Part shown: piece after piece, positions 27,334 to 36,935 of the stretch | Numbering within the stretch: the stretch's first letter is position 1 | Layout of the letters: each line of letters opens with the position of its first letter | Assembly (NCBI GenBank): GCA_963709775.1 | Contig: CAVPXS010000001.1 | Location: 186,001 to 250,000 of the forward strand | Direction of reading: 5' to 3' | DNA length: 64,000 nt | From: Salinimicrobium sp963709775 | GTDB taxonomy: Bacteria > Bacteroidota > Bacteroidia > Flavobacteriales > Flavobacteriaceae | The notes under the pieces: generated by a model | Told to the model about the DNA's origin: nothing | The model's input: the letters and a program-made list of their open reading frames with translations, nothing else | Databases searched by the model: none | Made by a program: the position numbers and the translations under genes

Positions 27334-28565
27334 ATTTCCGGTTGAAGAAGTAAGGGCGCAATTTCCGGCTTTGAATATTAAAAATAAGGAGCAGGTTTTT
27401 CCAATTTATTTTGACGGCCCCGGCGGCACCCAAATGGTGCAATCCTGCATAGATCGAATGCTGGAATATATAGAAACCGGAATGGCTAATCTCCACGGAA
27501 CATTTTCCACAAGCCAAAAGACAGATGCTCTTACTTGAAGAGGCGAAAGAGGCAGTGGGAGATCTCCTTAATTGTTCTGCAAAAGAAGTGGCTTTTGGTC
27601 AAAACATGACGAGCCTGGCCTATCAGGTTGCCAACAGTTTAAGGCCTCTGCTGCAGGAAGGAGACGAAATTTTGGTAACCCAACTGGACCACCGTGCCAA
27701 TGTGGACCCATGGATCTACCTGGCAAAAGAGACCGGTGCAATTGTAAAGTGGATTCCTGTTGACAAAGAAAAACTGGTGCTCGATCTTAGCGATCTTGAC
27801 AGCCTCATCAACAACAAAACCCGGCTGGTAGCCATTGGCTTATCCTCCAATCTTACGGGAACCATTAGTGATGCAAAAAAGATCTTTGAAACGGCTAAAA
27901 AGGTAAATGCGATCACTATTGCAGATGCAGTACACGCCGTACCTCATTTTCTCGTAGATAAACAAGAGCTGGGAAGCGACATTCTCTTTTGCTCTGCCTA
28001 TAAATTCTTTGGACCACACCTGGGAATCGCTGCAATCAAAGAAGAGCTTTTTGAACAACTGGAAATCGCCAAACTTAAACCCGCTCCAAACGAGATTCCC
28101 TATAAACTTGAAACCGGCACCCAAAATCATGAAGCGATCGCCGGACTTTGCGGAGCTATAAGTTTTATCGAAAGCCTTGGCAGCGGAAATTCACGTCGGG
28201 AAAAACTTAGTTCCGGAATGCAAGCCATAGAAAGCCATGAAGAAGAGCTAATGACAGAACTGCAAAGTTTCCTGAATTCAATTCCCGAAGTAACTCTTTA
28301 TCGTGCCGGGAATGAGGTGAATAAAACTCCCACTTTTGCTTTTAAGATTAAGGGTATTCATTCCCGGGAGGCCACACAATTTTTTGCTGAAAAATTTAAT
28401 CTGTGTATAGCCGATGGTCACTTCTACGCCTCTACCATGGCCGAAGTTTTCCCGGTGATGGAGACTGGCGGTTGGATAAGGATTGGATTGGCCCCTTACA
28501 ACACCCTTGGAGAGATTGCCATATTTAAAACTGCCCTTAAAGATCTCCTCCTCATGAAATCCTAA
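27320..28565 (+). CDS. Class V aminotransferase, cysteine-desulfurase-like (VC1184 type), one frameshift
   Basis: PLP enzyme of the class V fold. MQKNKFPVEEVRAQFPAL, YFDGPGGTQM and ETGMANLHGTF open the protein. The PLP Lys is in SAYKFFGPHLG, the signature of the VC1184-like cysteine desulfurase subfamily (TIGR01976). A +1 base in TT at 27531-27532 splits the frame; removing it restores TDALLEEAKEAVGDLL and a protein of about 414 residues. The start overlaps the TVP38 gene by 14 bp, suggesting coupling. Substrate unproven. Confidence 0.85.
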
Positions 28566-28568
28566 AAA

Positions 28569-29243
28569 ATGATCGTTCGGGTAATAAAATTCTTTGCCAA
28601 AGGCCTGCTGGCTTTTTTAATGCTTTTGCTGCTGTATTTCGTGGCGGCATTGATAGGTTCGGCGATTCCTGTGAATACAGACAGGCAGCCTGGTGGAGAT
28701 ATCACTATCTACCTGCGAACAAACGGCGCTCATACAGATTTTATTTTTCCGGTAGAAAATGACGTCATGGATTGGGAGCAAATGATCGATTCTACATATA
28801 TCCTCTCTAAAAGGGGAAATTACGATTACATTTCCTTTGGCTGGGGAGATCTAGAGTTTTACCGGAACACCCCCGAATGGAGTGACCTTACCTTTCCCAC
28901 AGCCATGCAGGCCGTTTTCCTGCCAACTCCCTCGGCTATGCATGTAGAATTTGAATCCCCTCCCCGCTTCGATCAGCCTACTGTACCTATCAAAGTAACA
29001 GAAGATGAATACCGAACCCTGGTGGAGTATGTAAGATGGAGCTTCCAAAAGGATTTTTTGGGAAATGTGAGACCGGTCCGCGATTTACATTACAATCAAA
29101 ACGACGCTTTCTTTTATGCCAAAAGATCCCTCAACTCTTTTTACACCTGTAATACCTGGGTGAATAATGGTTTAAAAGAAGCCGGTCTCCCCGCTTGTTT
29201 ATGGACTCCTTTTGACGAAGGTATCTTCTACAAATACCATTGA
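28569..29243 (+). CDS. TIGR02117/DUF2459 family protein
   Basis: 224 residues with an N-terminal membrane anchor (LLAFLMLLLLYFVAALIG). The body matches the DUF2459 'urease-associated' family: IYLRTNGAHTDFIFPV, DYISFGWGDLEFYRNTPEW, and YTCNTWVNNGLKEAGLP near the end, with a Cys and His typical of that family. No urease genes are nearby, so the family name gives no functional clue here. It follows the aminotransferase by 3 bp. Confidence 0.82.
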   Translation: MIVRVIKFFAKGLLAFLMLLLLYFVAALIGSAIPVNTDRQPGGDITIYLRTNGAHTDFIFPVENDVMDWEQMIDSTYILSKRGNYDYISFGWGDLEFYRNTPEWSDLTFPTAMQAVFLPTPSAMHVEFESPPRFDQPTVPIKVTEDEYRTLVEYVRWSFQKDFLGNVRPVRDLHYNQNDAFFYAKRSLNSFYTCNTWVNNGLKEAGLPACLWTPFDEGIFYKYH

Positions 29244-29342
29244 TTTTATACATATTTTAAGAAGTAGCTGCTTAAGGTTTAGATGTAAAAATCTTAACTT
29301 CAGCCTTATACGTTTTAAACCAACCCGTCAAACCACATTTTT

Positions 29343-30401
29343 ATGAGTAATCTAAAAAAGATAACCGACCTTCTTGGAGATGAAGCTTCCTACCTGTTAG
29401 AACACCGCAGTGAAAAGATTTCTAAAGAACGATTAACTATCCCCGGCCCTCATACGGTAGACAATTTTGCTGAAAGTGACCGCAATCCACAGGTCCTCAA
29501 AAGTATATCGCAACTTTACAACCATGGCGCACTTGGAGGAACAGGTTACCTCAACATTCTACCTGTTGACCAGGGAATAGAACACAGTGCGGCTGCCTCT
29601 TTTTACAAGAACCAGGATTATTTCGATCCCGAAAATATTATCAAACTTGCAATGGAAGCAGGCTGTAACGGCGTAGCATCAACATTTGGCGGTCTTGCCC
29701 TGCACGCCCGAAAATATGCTCATAAGATCCCTTTTGTGGTAAAGATCAATCACAACGAGCTGCTCACCTATCCCACCAAATACGACCAGATTCCCTTCGG
29801 AAGTGTTCGCGAAGCATGGGACATGGGCGCGACTGCAATTGGCGCTACCATTTACTTCGGAAGTGAGGAAAGTACCCGACAGATCCAGGAAATAGCTGCA
29901 GCATTTGAAGAAGCCCACCAGCTGGGAATGGCAACTATTCTTTGGTGCTACACCCGGAATTCAGCTTTTAAAAAAGACGGAAAAGATTATCATTCGGCTG
30001 CCGATCTTACCGGACAGGCGAACCACATTGGAGTTACCATTAAAGCAGATGTGATCAAGCAGAAACTTCCCGAAACCAACTTTGGATTCCAGGACATTAA
30101 CTTTGGAAAACACTCAAAAGAAATGTACGAGAGTCTTTCCACAGATCATCCTATCGACCTTTGCCGGTTGCAGGTTGCTAATTGCTATATGGGCAAAATT
30201 GGGCTAATCAACTCTGGTGGTGGTTCACAGGGAGATTCAGATTTTAAGGCGGCAGTAAAGACTGCAGTCATCAATAAACGTGCCGGCGGCTGCGGACTCA
30301 TTATGGGAAGAAAAGCATTTCAAAGGCCGCTAAAAGACGGAGTTGAGATCCTGCAAAGTGTACAGGAAGTTTATCTGACAGATGAGATCACCGTGGCTTA
30401 G
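29343..30401 (+). CDS. Fructose-bisphosphate aldolase, class I (archaeal/DhnA type)
   Basis: 352 residues. TIM-barrel aldolase of the DhnA/FbaB-like class I family: LNILPVDQGIEHSAAASF, VVKINHNELLTYP, ATILWCYTRNSAFKK, and a C-terminal RAGGCGLIMGRKAFQRP phosphate site. The Schiff-base Lys is expected in the barrel; VTIKADVIKQK is the likely segment. Cleaves fructose-1,6-bisphosphate to triose phosphates. Monocistronic; 99 bp separate it from the preceding gene. Confidence 0.92.
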   Translation: MSNLKKITDLLGDEASYLLEHRSEKISKERLTIPGPHTVDNFAESDRNPQVLKSISQLYNHGALGGTGYLNILPVDQGIEHSAAASFYKNQDYFDPENIIKLAMEAGCNGVASTFGGLALHARKYAHKIPFVVKINHNELLTYPTKYDQIPFGSVREAWDMGATAIGATIYFGSEESTRQIQEIAAAFEEAHQLGMATILWCYTRNSAFKKDGKDYHSAADLTGQANHIGVTIKADVIKQKLPETNFGFQDINFGKHSKEMYESLSTDHPIDLCRLQVANCYMGKIGLINSGGGSQGDSDFKAAVKTAVINKRAGGCGLIMGRKAFQRPLKDGVEILQSVQEVYLTDEITVA

Positions 30402-30440
30402 AGAGTATTGAGAAGTTAGTATTGAGTATTGAGATACGGG
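30402..30440. repeat. TATTGAG-type degenerate tandem repeat after the aldolase gene
   Basis: Four imperfect TATTGAG/TAGTATTGAG copies immediately follow the aldolase stop. Similar to the low-complexity tails after other genes in the window. Confidence 0.6.
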
Positions 30441-30467
30441 ACAGACCTGCATGGTTTTTTGAATGAA

Positions 30468-30541
30468 ACCGCTGTCAGGGCTGTAAGCCGCTGACAGGGT
30501 TGCGGAAGAACCCTTTCAGGGTTTGGAACCCTGAAAGGGTT
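30468..30541. repeat. Two adjacent palindromic repeats, including family A
   Basis: An imperfect palindrome around CTGTCAGGG / CTGACAGGG (30468-30501) is followed by a perfect 15-bp-arm palindrome AACCCTTTCAGGGTT / AACCCTGAAAGGGTT with a 3-nt loop (30509-30541). The latter has the same 13-bp core arms as 4123-4155. The surrounding gap (30402-30680) contains no ORF. Confidence 0.85.
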
Positions 30542-30680
30542 GTGCTTTACCCATTGAGATCAGAAAAATTTTCTTTCATCAGTGGCTAAAAAAAGAAAAC
30601 CTGCAAGGTCAAAAATAGACTTCGTAGTTTAGATGATTCTTCCCTGGTAAAAAAATAAAGACCCGGAAATACGTTCACGT

Positions 30681-31094
30681 TTAAGCGAATTCAGGAGAGA
30701 ATTTGCGTCTTAGAAGATACAGATCATTCTCACTATACCCTGAAAGCTCCATAGTCTCTCCCGGAGCGTCGGGGTTGGTATTGAGAATAAAATAGCTATT
30801 AGTAACTGTGACCCTACTAATCTGTGCGAGAGAATATGTCACCGGCTTTAGTTGCCATTTACTCAGGATCAACTGCTCCTCATCCCAGGCAATAAACTCC
30901 TGATTACGATCCTTCTGAAGTAAATGAAGTGCAAGGTACGCCAGTCCTAAAAGAAGGTTGAATACAAATAGAAAATTGAATTCTTCAATCTCTCCAATCC
31001 AAAAATAACCGACTCCAATGCTTAGCCAAAGGACACCAAGGATCAGGTTGGTATACTGCCTGAAGAAATGGCGTTTTCTAATTATTTTGGTCAT
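30681..31094 (-). CDS. Hypothetical two-helix membrane protein
   Basis: 137 residues from the ATG at 31094 (MTKIIRKRHFFRQY). Two hydrophobic segments (NLILGVLWLSIGVGYFW and FLFVFNLLLGLAYLALHLL) are followed by a soluble C-terminal part (EFIAWDEEQLILSKWQLKP ... LYLLRRKFSPEFA) that resembles a small PH-like beta-domain, a weak resemblance only. Not recognised. It is isolated between two repeat-rich gaps. Confidence 0.65.
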   Translation of the reverse strand: MTKIIRKRHFFRQYTNLILGVLWLSIGVGYFWIGEIEEFNFLFVFNLLLGLAYLALHLLQKDRNQEFIAWDEEQLILSKWQLKPVTYSLAQISRVTVTNSYFILNTNPDAPGETMELSGYSENDLYLLRRKFSPEFA

Positions 31095-31143
31095 AGATAA
31101 AGTTGAACCTCTATACAATTATAACAATTTTACTTCAAATACA

Positions 31144-31280
31144 GATGCTGAAACAAGTTCAGCATGACGGCTTCGTCACCCTAAATTTATTTCAGGGGCT
31201 TTTCCTTGAAACGGCAGGATGCTGAAACAAATTCAGAATGACAGAAAAAAACCTCACAGGTTTTGAAAACCTGTGAGGTT
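31144..31280. repeat. Cluster of palindromic repeats, families B and C
   Basis: GATGCTGAAACAAGTTCAGC-type unit (31144-31169), a reversed CCCTGAA-type unit (31175-31197), a second decayed ATGCTGAA unit (31218-31243), then a perfect 15-bp palindrome AACCTCACAGGTTTT / AAAACCTGTGAGGTT with a 1-nt loop (31250-31280). No ORF in this gap; a CTGCCTACT/CTGCTTACT simple repeat runs up to the rimO stop. Confidence 0.85.
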
Positions 31281-31331
31281 TGATGTAATATTTTCTTCAG
31301 ATTAACTGCCTACTAAAGAACTGCGTACTGC

Positions 31332-32679
31332 TTACTGATTAAAAAGTACCTTCCGCTTAGGCTTTTCAATATTCGCATTCACCGGTTCTCCAAAAAGGTC
31401 AAAATCGGCGGCATCTGTGATCTTCACTTCGTAGAAATCTCCGGTTTTCAGGTAAATCTTTGTCGCGTCGATCAACACTTCGTTATCAACATCGGGAGAA
31501 TCATGTTCGGTTCTTCCAACGTAGTTCTCACCTTCTTTGCGGTCAATAACCACTCTAAAGGTCTTCCCTATTTTCTGCTGATTCAGTTCCCAGGAGATCT
31601 GCGACTGAATTTCCATGATCTCATTTGCTCTCTCCTGCTTCACTTCCTGCGGCACATCGTCCTCAAGATTATAAGCATGTGTATTTTCTTCGTGAGAATA
31701 AGTGAAACAGCCAAGACGCTCAAAACGCATGTCTTTCACCCATTGCTTCAGCTCTTGAAAATGAGCTTCAGTTTCTCCGGGATATCCAACAATAAGAGTG
31801 GTTCTAATTGCCATTTCCGGCACCCTGTTACGGAATTCCTTCAGCAGGTTTGTTGTTTTTTCATGAGTGGTTCCGCGGCGCATGGACTTCAGAAGATCAT
31901 CAGAAATATGCTGCAACGGAATATCCAGATAGTTACAAACCTTAGGCTCCCGTTTCATCAGGTCCAAAACATCCATTGGGAATCCTGTTGGAAAAGCGTA
32001 ATGTAACCTGATCCATTCAATTCCTTCCACCTTTACAAGGTTCTCAAGAAGTTCGGCCAGATTTCGCTTTTTATAGAGATCAAGTCCGTAGTAAGTTAGA
32101 TCCTGCGCGATAAGAATAAGCTCCTTCACTCCCTGGGCAGCAAGTTTCCGCGCTTCCTCCACCAGATTTTCAATTGGAGTGGATTTATGCTTTCCGCGCA
32201 TCAAGCGGAATCGCACAAAAAGAACATGGGCGGTCACAACCTTCAGCGATCTTCAGGTAAGCGTAATTCTTCGGAGTTGTGGTAAGACGTTCTCCAATAA
32301 GTTCATGCTTATAATCGGCTTCCAGGGCGGCAAGAAGTTCAGGCAGCTCGGTAGTTCCGAAGTATTGGTCAACATTAGGGATCTCCTTTACAAGATCTGG
32401 CTTATAGCGTTCACTTAAACATCCCGTCACGAATACCTTGTCGACTTCTCCCTGCTCCTTTAATTCTACGTATTCTAAAATGGTGTTTACCGACTGTTCT
32501 TTTGCGTTGTCAATAAAACCACAGGTGTTGATCACCACTATATTTCCTTCCTGCTCATGCACCACATCCTTGTCGTTCGCCTTAAGCTGCCCCATAAGGA
32601 TCTCACTATCATAGACGTTCTTGCTGCAGCCAAGGGTGACCACATTGATCCTGTTCTTTTTTAATGACTTTGTTCTCAT
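31332..32679 (-). CDS. rimO: Ribosomal protein S12 methylthiotransferase RimO, one frameshift
   Basis: Radical-SAM methylthiotransferase acting on Asp of ribosomal protein S12. N-terminal UPF0004 domain with VVTLGCSKN and NTCGFIDNAK, then the radical-SAM Cys triad in CDRPCSFC, and a C-terminal TRAM domain ending NIEKPKRKVLFNQ. The ATG at 32679 (MRTKSLKKNR) is chosen over one five codons upstream. A +1 base in the AA (minus TT) at 32203-32204 ends the first half at 32185; removing it restores CAIPLMRGKHKS and about 448 residues, near the usual family length. Confidence 0.92.
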
Positions 32680-32840
32680 ACTATATATTTTCACCTGTCA
32701 AACCTCACAAGTTTCTAAAACTTAAGAAGTTTCAGAAAATAAGGTCTTTCAAAGCGGGTGCAAAGATACAACCTAAAATGACAAATCTAACATTCAAGGG
32801 TTTAAGCTTTTAAAATTCCCGTTTAGCGAGAATTTTTTCC

Positions 32841-33057
32841 TCATGCTGAACTACTATTTCAGATCAAAGACCCTGAAATGAATTCAGGGTGACGCTCTTT
32901 CTATGATTCGTCATGCTGAACTTGTTTTAGCATCTCATGTTACAGACCCTGAAATAAATTCAGGGTGACGCTATTCTTTACTGCCTCATGCTGATTCGTC
33001 ATGCTGAACTTGTTTCAGCATCTCATATAATAGACCCTGAAATAAATTCAGGTGACA
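32841..33057. repeat. Three composite family-B palindromic repeat units
   Basis: Three units (about 32841-32894, 32909-32970, 32998-33057) each pair an ATGCTGAA / TTCAGCAT hairpin with a CCCTGAA-ATAAA-TTCAGGG hairpin, separated by a few bases and flanked by GTCAT and GTGACG. Unit 1's first hairpin and unit 3's second are decayed. They fill the 390-bp gap between the rimO start and the class IV aminotransferase; a degenerate family-C unit sits at 32701-32735. No gene is seen there. Confidence 0.85.
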
Positions 33058-33069
33058 CTCTTTGAGTTC

Positions 33070-33930
33070 CTATCTCCTTGTCCTTTTGATAAACTCCTCC
33101 TGAAGCCTGGCCGTAATTTCCCCTTTTTGAGAGGTAAATACTTCTTTACCTTCTATGGTCACAGAAGACACAGGAGCGACCTGAGTAGTGGTGCCGGTGA
33201 GAAAGATCTCATCTACTTCTGATATTCCTGAGACTGGAAAAGCCTCTTCTTTTAAAGGAATATCAAGGTCACTACAGAGTTCTATCACCACCTTTCTCGT
33301 AATGCCGGAGAGGATCTGCCGGCCTTCGGGATGGGTATAGACAACACCATCTTTTACGAAGAAGATCGTGGTGTGGGAGCCTTCAGTGAAAAGTCCGTTG
33401 CGGAATAAAAGGTTTTCATCATATCCGGCGGAGATGGCGGCATCATTCGCCATAGTGTTGGCCAGTAATGCTGTCGACTTGATATCGCACCTGTGCCAGC
33501 GAAGATCTTCGGAAGCGATTACTTTCCAGAACCTGTCTTTAAAATTAGCCAGATCCACCTGGAAAGCATAAAGTAATAAAGTTGGCTCTGCATCTTCGGG
33601 AATGAAGTGAGAACGAGGTGCTTTTCCGCGGGAGATCTGCAGGTAAACTGCAGCATCTTCTTTAGAAAAAGAGGAACGATTTACCGCCTCTAGCATAAGC
33701 TTTTCAAGGATCGAAGCATCAAAATCAATATTCATTTCCTGCAGACAATACCTCACCCGCGCCAAATGATCCTGCAGCCGAAAAGGTTTTCCGCCGTAAA
33801 AAGGCGTCACCTCATAGATCCCATCCCCGAACATGAAAGACCGGTCAAATACCGAAACAAAGGCTTCTTCGGGTTTTATCCATTGATCATTCAGGAAAAC
33901 TTCGGCAGGATAGGTTTTTTTATTTTTCAT
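33070..33930 (-). CDS. Class IV aminotransferase (D-amino-acid transaminase-like)
   Basis: 286 residues from the ATG at 33930 (MKNKKTYPAEVFLND). PLP fold type IV: VFDRSFMFGDGIYEV, PLP Lys in RCDIKSTALLANTMA, and TEGSHTTIFFVKDG / SGITRKVVIEL phosphate-binding loops. RCDIKS resembles D-alanine aminotransferase (RDIKS) more than BCAT enzymes; aminodeoxychorismate lyase is a further alternative. It lies 50 bp after the glyoxylate-type aminotransferase on the same strand and may be co-transcribed with it. Confidence 0.85.
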   Translation of the reverse strand: MKNKKTYPAEVFLNDQWIKPEEAFVSVFDRSFMFGDGIYEVTPFYGGKPFRLQDHLARVRYCLQEMNIDFDASILEKLMLEAVNRSSFSKEDAAVYLQISRGKAPRSHFIPEDAEPTLLLYAFQVDLANFKDRFWKVIASEDLRWHRCDIKSTALLANTMANDAAISAGYDENLLFRNGLFTEGSHTTIFFVKDGVVYTHPEGRQILSGITRKVVIELCSDLDIPLKEEAFPVSGISEVDEIFLTGTTTQVAPVSSVTIEGKEVFTSQKGEITARLQEEFIKRTRR

Positions 33931-33980
33931 TTGAAGGCTTCTTACCAAAATATTTATTGAAAACTCAGCATCTCAATTAA

Positions 33981-35150
33981 TTAGATCTTAAAAGCACATT
34001 TTGAAAAGCCTGCAAGCTTTTTCCTGAATTTAAAATCGTGTCCCAGTTCTGATAAGGCACGTTCCAATGCGCCCAGAACTGCAATAAGATCATTCGCAGA
34101 GACCGAGCCCATATGGCCGATCCGAAAGTACTTCGATTTTATTTCTGATAACAGTCCTCCTGCAAGTATCACATCACTCTCGGCTATTTTGGAAAGTAAC
34201 GCCGCACCATCTATTCCACCTGGATAATAAGCAGCAGTAAGCGTATTAGCGGCTATTTCATTTCTTTTAGGTAAAATGTCGAGGTTTAAGGAGGAGATTC
34301 CTGCCCGAAAAGCTTTTGCTAAAGTTTGGTGCCTTTTCACCCTTTTCTCCATGCCTTCTGCAGCTATGATTTTCAGGCTTGTTTCTAAGGCAACAATTAA
34401 ATTGACTGCAGGTGTTCCGAAATACGAAGGTCTTCTTTCTTCATAAGCGTTCATTATCGGTAACCAATTGTTCCAATCGGCATAATAATTAGATACAGGC
34501 GTTTTTCTTTTTTTCCAGACCTCCATCGCTTTTTGAGATGCTACTAAAAGAGCGAGCCCGGGAGGTACACCAATAGCCTTTTGAGATCCTGTTAAAACCA
34601 CATCAAGTCCCCATTCATCCTGATCAATCTCTTCACCCGCAACCGAGCATACACCATCTAAGATACTTAGGGTGTTATATTTTTTCGCTAATTGCGCTAT
34701 AGGTTTTGGATCTACCAGCACTCCGGTAGAGGTATCAACATGAGTAATGGTTAAAGCTTTATAATTGTTGGTTTTAAGCTCTTTTTCAATTGCTTCCAGA
34801 CTTACCACTTCACCTATGGGAGCTTCCAGGATGGTCGTGTCAGCTCCATAGCGATCCATGATATCTTTAAAACGGTGACCAAAGTATCCTGTGGAAATCA
34901 CCAACACACGATCCCCTTGTTCCACAAGATTGGCGGCTGCCATATCCATAGCCAAAGTGCCGGTTCCGGCGACGATAAAAGGTTGGCCTTTTGGAGACTT
35001 CCATACTTCTCGCATGAGCTCAAGGCTGTTCCCAAAAGTCTCGATAAAATCTGGGGCCACATGGCTTTGCGTAGGCATTCCCATGGCCTGTAAAACTTCC
35101 GGTTCAAATTCTATAGGACCGGGGATCATAAGTAGTTTTCTGCCTTTCAT
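33981..35150 (-). CDS. Class V aminotransferase, alanine/serine-glyoxylate type
   Basis: 389 residues. Fold-type I class V PLP enzyme of the AGXT/SgaA group: MIPGPIEFEPEVLQAMG, AGTGTLAMDMAAANL, DTSTGVLVDP, and PLP Lys191 in LTGSQKAIGVPPGLALL. Sequence alone leaves serine-pyruvate, alanine-glyoxylate or related activities open. Position directly after isocitrate lyase and malate synthase makes glyoxylate the likely amino acceptor, giving glycine. A perfect 14-bp hairpin separates it from aceA. Confidence 0.85.
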   Translation of the reverse strand: MKGRKLLMIPGPIEFEPEVLQAMGMPTQSHVAPDFIETFGNSLELMREVWKSPKGQPFIVAGTGTLAMDMAAANLVEQGDRVLVISTGYFGHRFKDIMDRYGADTTILEAPIGEVVSLEAIEKELKTNNYKALTITHVDTSTGVLVDPKPIAQLAKKYNTLSILDGVCSVAGEEIDQDEWGLDVVLTGSQKAIGVPPGLALLVASQKAMEVWKKRKTPVSNYYADWNNWLPIMNAYEERRPSYFGTPAVNLIVALETSLKIIAAEGMEKRVKRHQTLAKAFRAGISSLNLDILPKRNEIAANTLTAAYYPGGIDGAALLSKIAESDVILAGGLLSEIKSKYFRIGHMGSVSANDLIAVLGALERALSELGHDFKFRKKLAGFSKCAFKI

Positions 35151-35185
35151 TATTTTTTGTTTCTATTTATCAGATGCTCTAAAAT

Positions 35186-35219
35186 AATAAATGCGATATA
35201 CCTGGATATCGCATTTATT
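35186..35219 (-). terminator. Strong hairpin between aceA and the aminotransferase
   Basis: Perfect 14-bp stem AATAAATGCGATAT / ATATCGCATTTATT with a 6-nt loop. On the minus strand it is followed by an AT-rich tract (ATTTT) but not a clean U-run, so it may be a weak terminator or an mRNA-stabilising element lowering expression of the downstream aminotransferase relative to aceA. Confidence 0.6.
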
Positions 35220-35235
35220 AATCAATTTTATTAAT

Positions 35236-36861
35236 TTATTTATCGAGAACAGGCTCCCGTTCAGTAACAGTTTCATGTTCTTTGAACTGATTACTTGTAT
35301 TCTTTTCGCCTCCCGCTTTTAAAGCTTTTTCTCCGGCAAAGAAGCTCTTATGATCATCTCCAAGGTCGGAACCTGCCATACGCTGATGTTTTACACAGGA
35401 AACGCCCTTCCGGATTTCCTGTCTTTGAACCCCTTTTACATAGGCTAACATGCCTTCTTCAGAAAAATAACCTGCTGTTAGGTCATTCATGTGAAGTGCC
35501 GTAGTGTGATAGGTTGGCAGCGTGATCAAGTGATGGAAAACCCCTGCTTCTCTTGCAGCATCGATCTGGAAAGATTTGATCTTTCTATCTGCTCTAAAAC
35601 ACAATTCGGTATCATCATAATCCGAACACATTAAATTATTCCTGTCATAACCGGTCATATTTTCACCTTCTGCAAGCATATCATCATAAGCCTGGTGACG
35701 GAAGTTTAAGGTCCAGTTAAAGGATGGCGAGTTATTATAAACCAACTTGGCATTGGGTACAACTTCTTTAACCCTGTTCACCATGTGGGCGATCTGTTTA
35801 ACATTAGGGGTCGGAGTCTCGATCCATAGAAGATCTGCTCCATTTTGAAGACTTGTGATACAGTCCAACACAACCCTGTCTATGTTTGAACCGTCTTTGA
35901 ATTTATACAAACCATTAGCCAATCGTACGGGCCGCATTAATTTCCCTTCTCTTTTAAGAAGAACGTCATCTTCTTTGGCATCACTAATTTCAATTTCTTC
36001 AGCTTCTATAAAAGCTAAATACTGAGATGCAAGATCCCCCGGCTCCTGACTTACCGGAAGCTTTTGAGTTAAACCGGCACCTTCAGAATCTGTTCTCGCT
36101 ACTATAATCCCATCTTCCACACCCAATTCTATAAATGCATATCTAATAGCATTTAGTTTGGCAATAAAATCTTCATGAGGTACAGTAACTTTTCCATCCT
36201 GATGTCCACATTGTTTGGCATCAGAAACCTGGTTTTCGATCTGAATGGCGCAAGCTCCCGCCTGGATCATTTTTTTAGCTAATAAATAGGTCGCTTCTTC
36301 ATTTCCAAATCCGGCGTCAATATCAGCAATAATAGGTACTACGTGGGTTTCAAAATTATCAATTTGATCCTGCACATCTTCTCCTCTCTCAAGTCTTTTA
36401 AAGAGATCGTTTAACTCAATAGCATCTGCCTGGCGTAAGAAATCATAAATTTCATTTATTAATGAAGGGACAGCAGTTTTTTCGTGCATGGATTGATCTG
36501 GCAGCGGTCCAAATTCTGAACGTAACGCAGCAACCATCCACCCGGAAAGATAAAGGTATTTTTTACTGGTAGTTTTGTGATGCTTTTTGACAGCTATCAT
36601 ATTTTGCTGCGCCACAAAACCATGCCAGCTACCCAAGGACTGTGTGTATTGAGATGGATCTGCGTCATACTCTGCCATATCTTTTCTCATAATGGCCGCT
36701 GTATATCTCGCAATATCCAAACCTGTTCTAAACCTATTTTGGGTAACCATCCTGGCAGCGCTTTCAGGATTTATTGAATTCCATGTTTCTCCATACTTTT
36801 CTTTAAGATTTTTTACAGCCTCTAATGCAGAGCTATAATTTGTTTGTGGTTGATTTTTCAT
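35236..36861 (-). CDS. aceA: Isocitrate lyase
   Basis: 541 residues. Splits isocitrate into succinate and glyoxylate. Active-site motif KQCGH with Cys218, PIIADIDAGFGNEEATYLLAK, and VARTDSEGAGL. The length and KQCGHQDGKVTVP pattern match the longer bacterial subfamily (as in Pseudomonas) rather than the shorter enterobacterial enzyme. Second gene of the aceB-aceA block; 74 bp separate the genes. Confidence 0.97.
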   Translation of the reverse strand: MKNQPQTNYSSALEAVKNLKEKYGETWNSINPESAARMVTQNRFRTGLDIARYTAAIMRKDMAEYDADPSQYTQSLGSWHGFVAQQNMIAVKKHHKTTSKKYLYLSGWMVAALRSEFGPLPDQSMHEKTAVPSLINEIYDFLRQADAIELNDLFKRLERGEDVQDQIDNFETHVVPIIADIDAGFGNEEATYLLAKKMIQAGACAIQIENQVSDAKQCGHQDGKVTVPHEDFIAKLNAIRYAFIELGVEDGIIVARTDSEGAGLTQKLPVSQEPGDLASQYLAFIEAEEIEISDAKEDDVLLKREGKLMRPVRLANGLYKFKDGSNIDRVVLDCITSLQNGADLLWIETPTPNVKQIAHMVNRVKEVVPNAKLVYNNSPSFNWTLNFRHQAYDDMLAEGENMTGYDRNNLMCSDYDDTELCFRADRKIKSFQIDAAREAGVFHHLITLPTYHTTALHMNDLTAGYFSEEGMLAYVKGVQRQEIRKGVSCVKHQRMAGSDLGDDHKSFFAGEKALKAGGEKNTSNQFKEHETVTEREPVLDK

Positions 36862-36935
36862 AATTTTGTTAGATGTTATTTATTATTAATAATTAGATCC
36901 TGTTGATTGTTGCCGCAATCGCAGGATTGCTTTTT

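Noticed and set aside
32841..33057. CRISPR array
   Set aside because: The repeats are palindromic, differ internally, number only three, and have no uniform spacers or cas genes.
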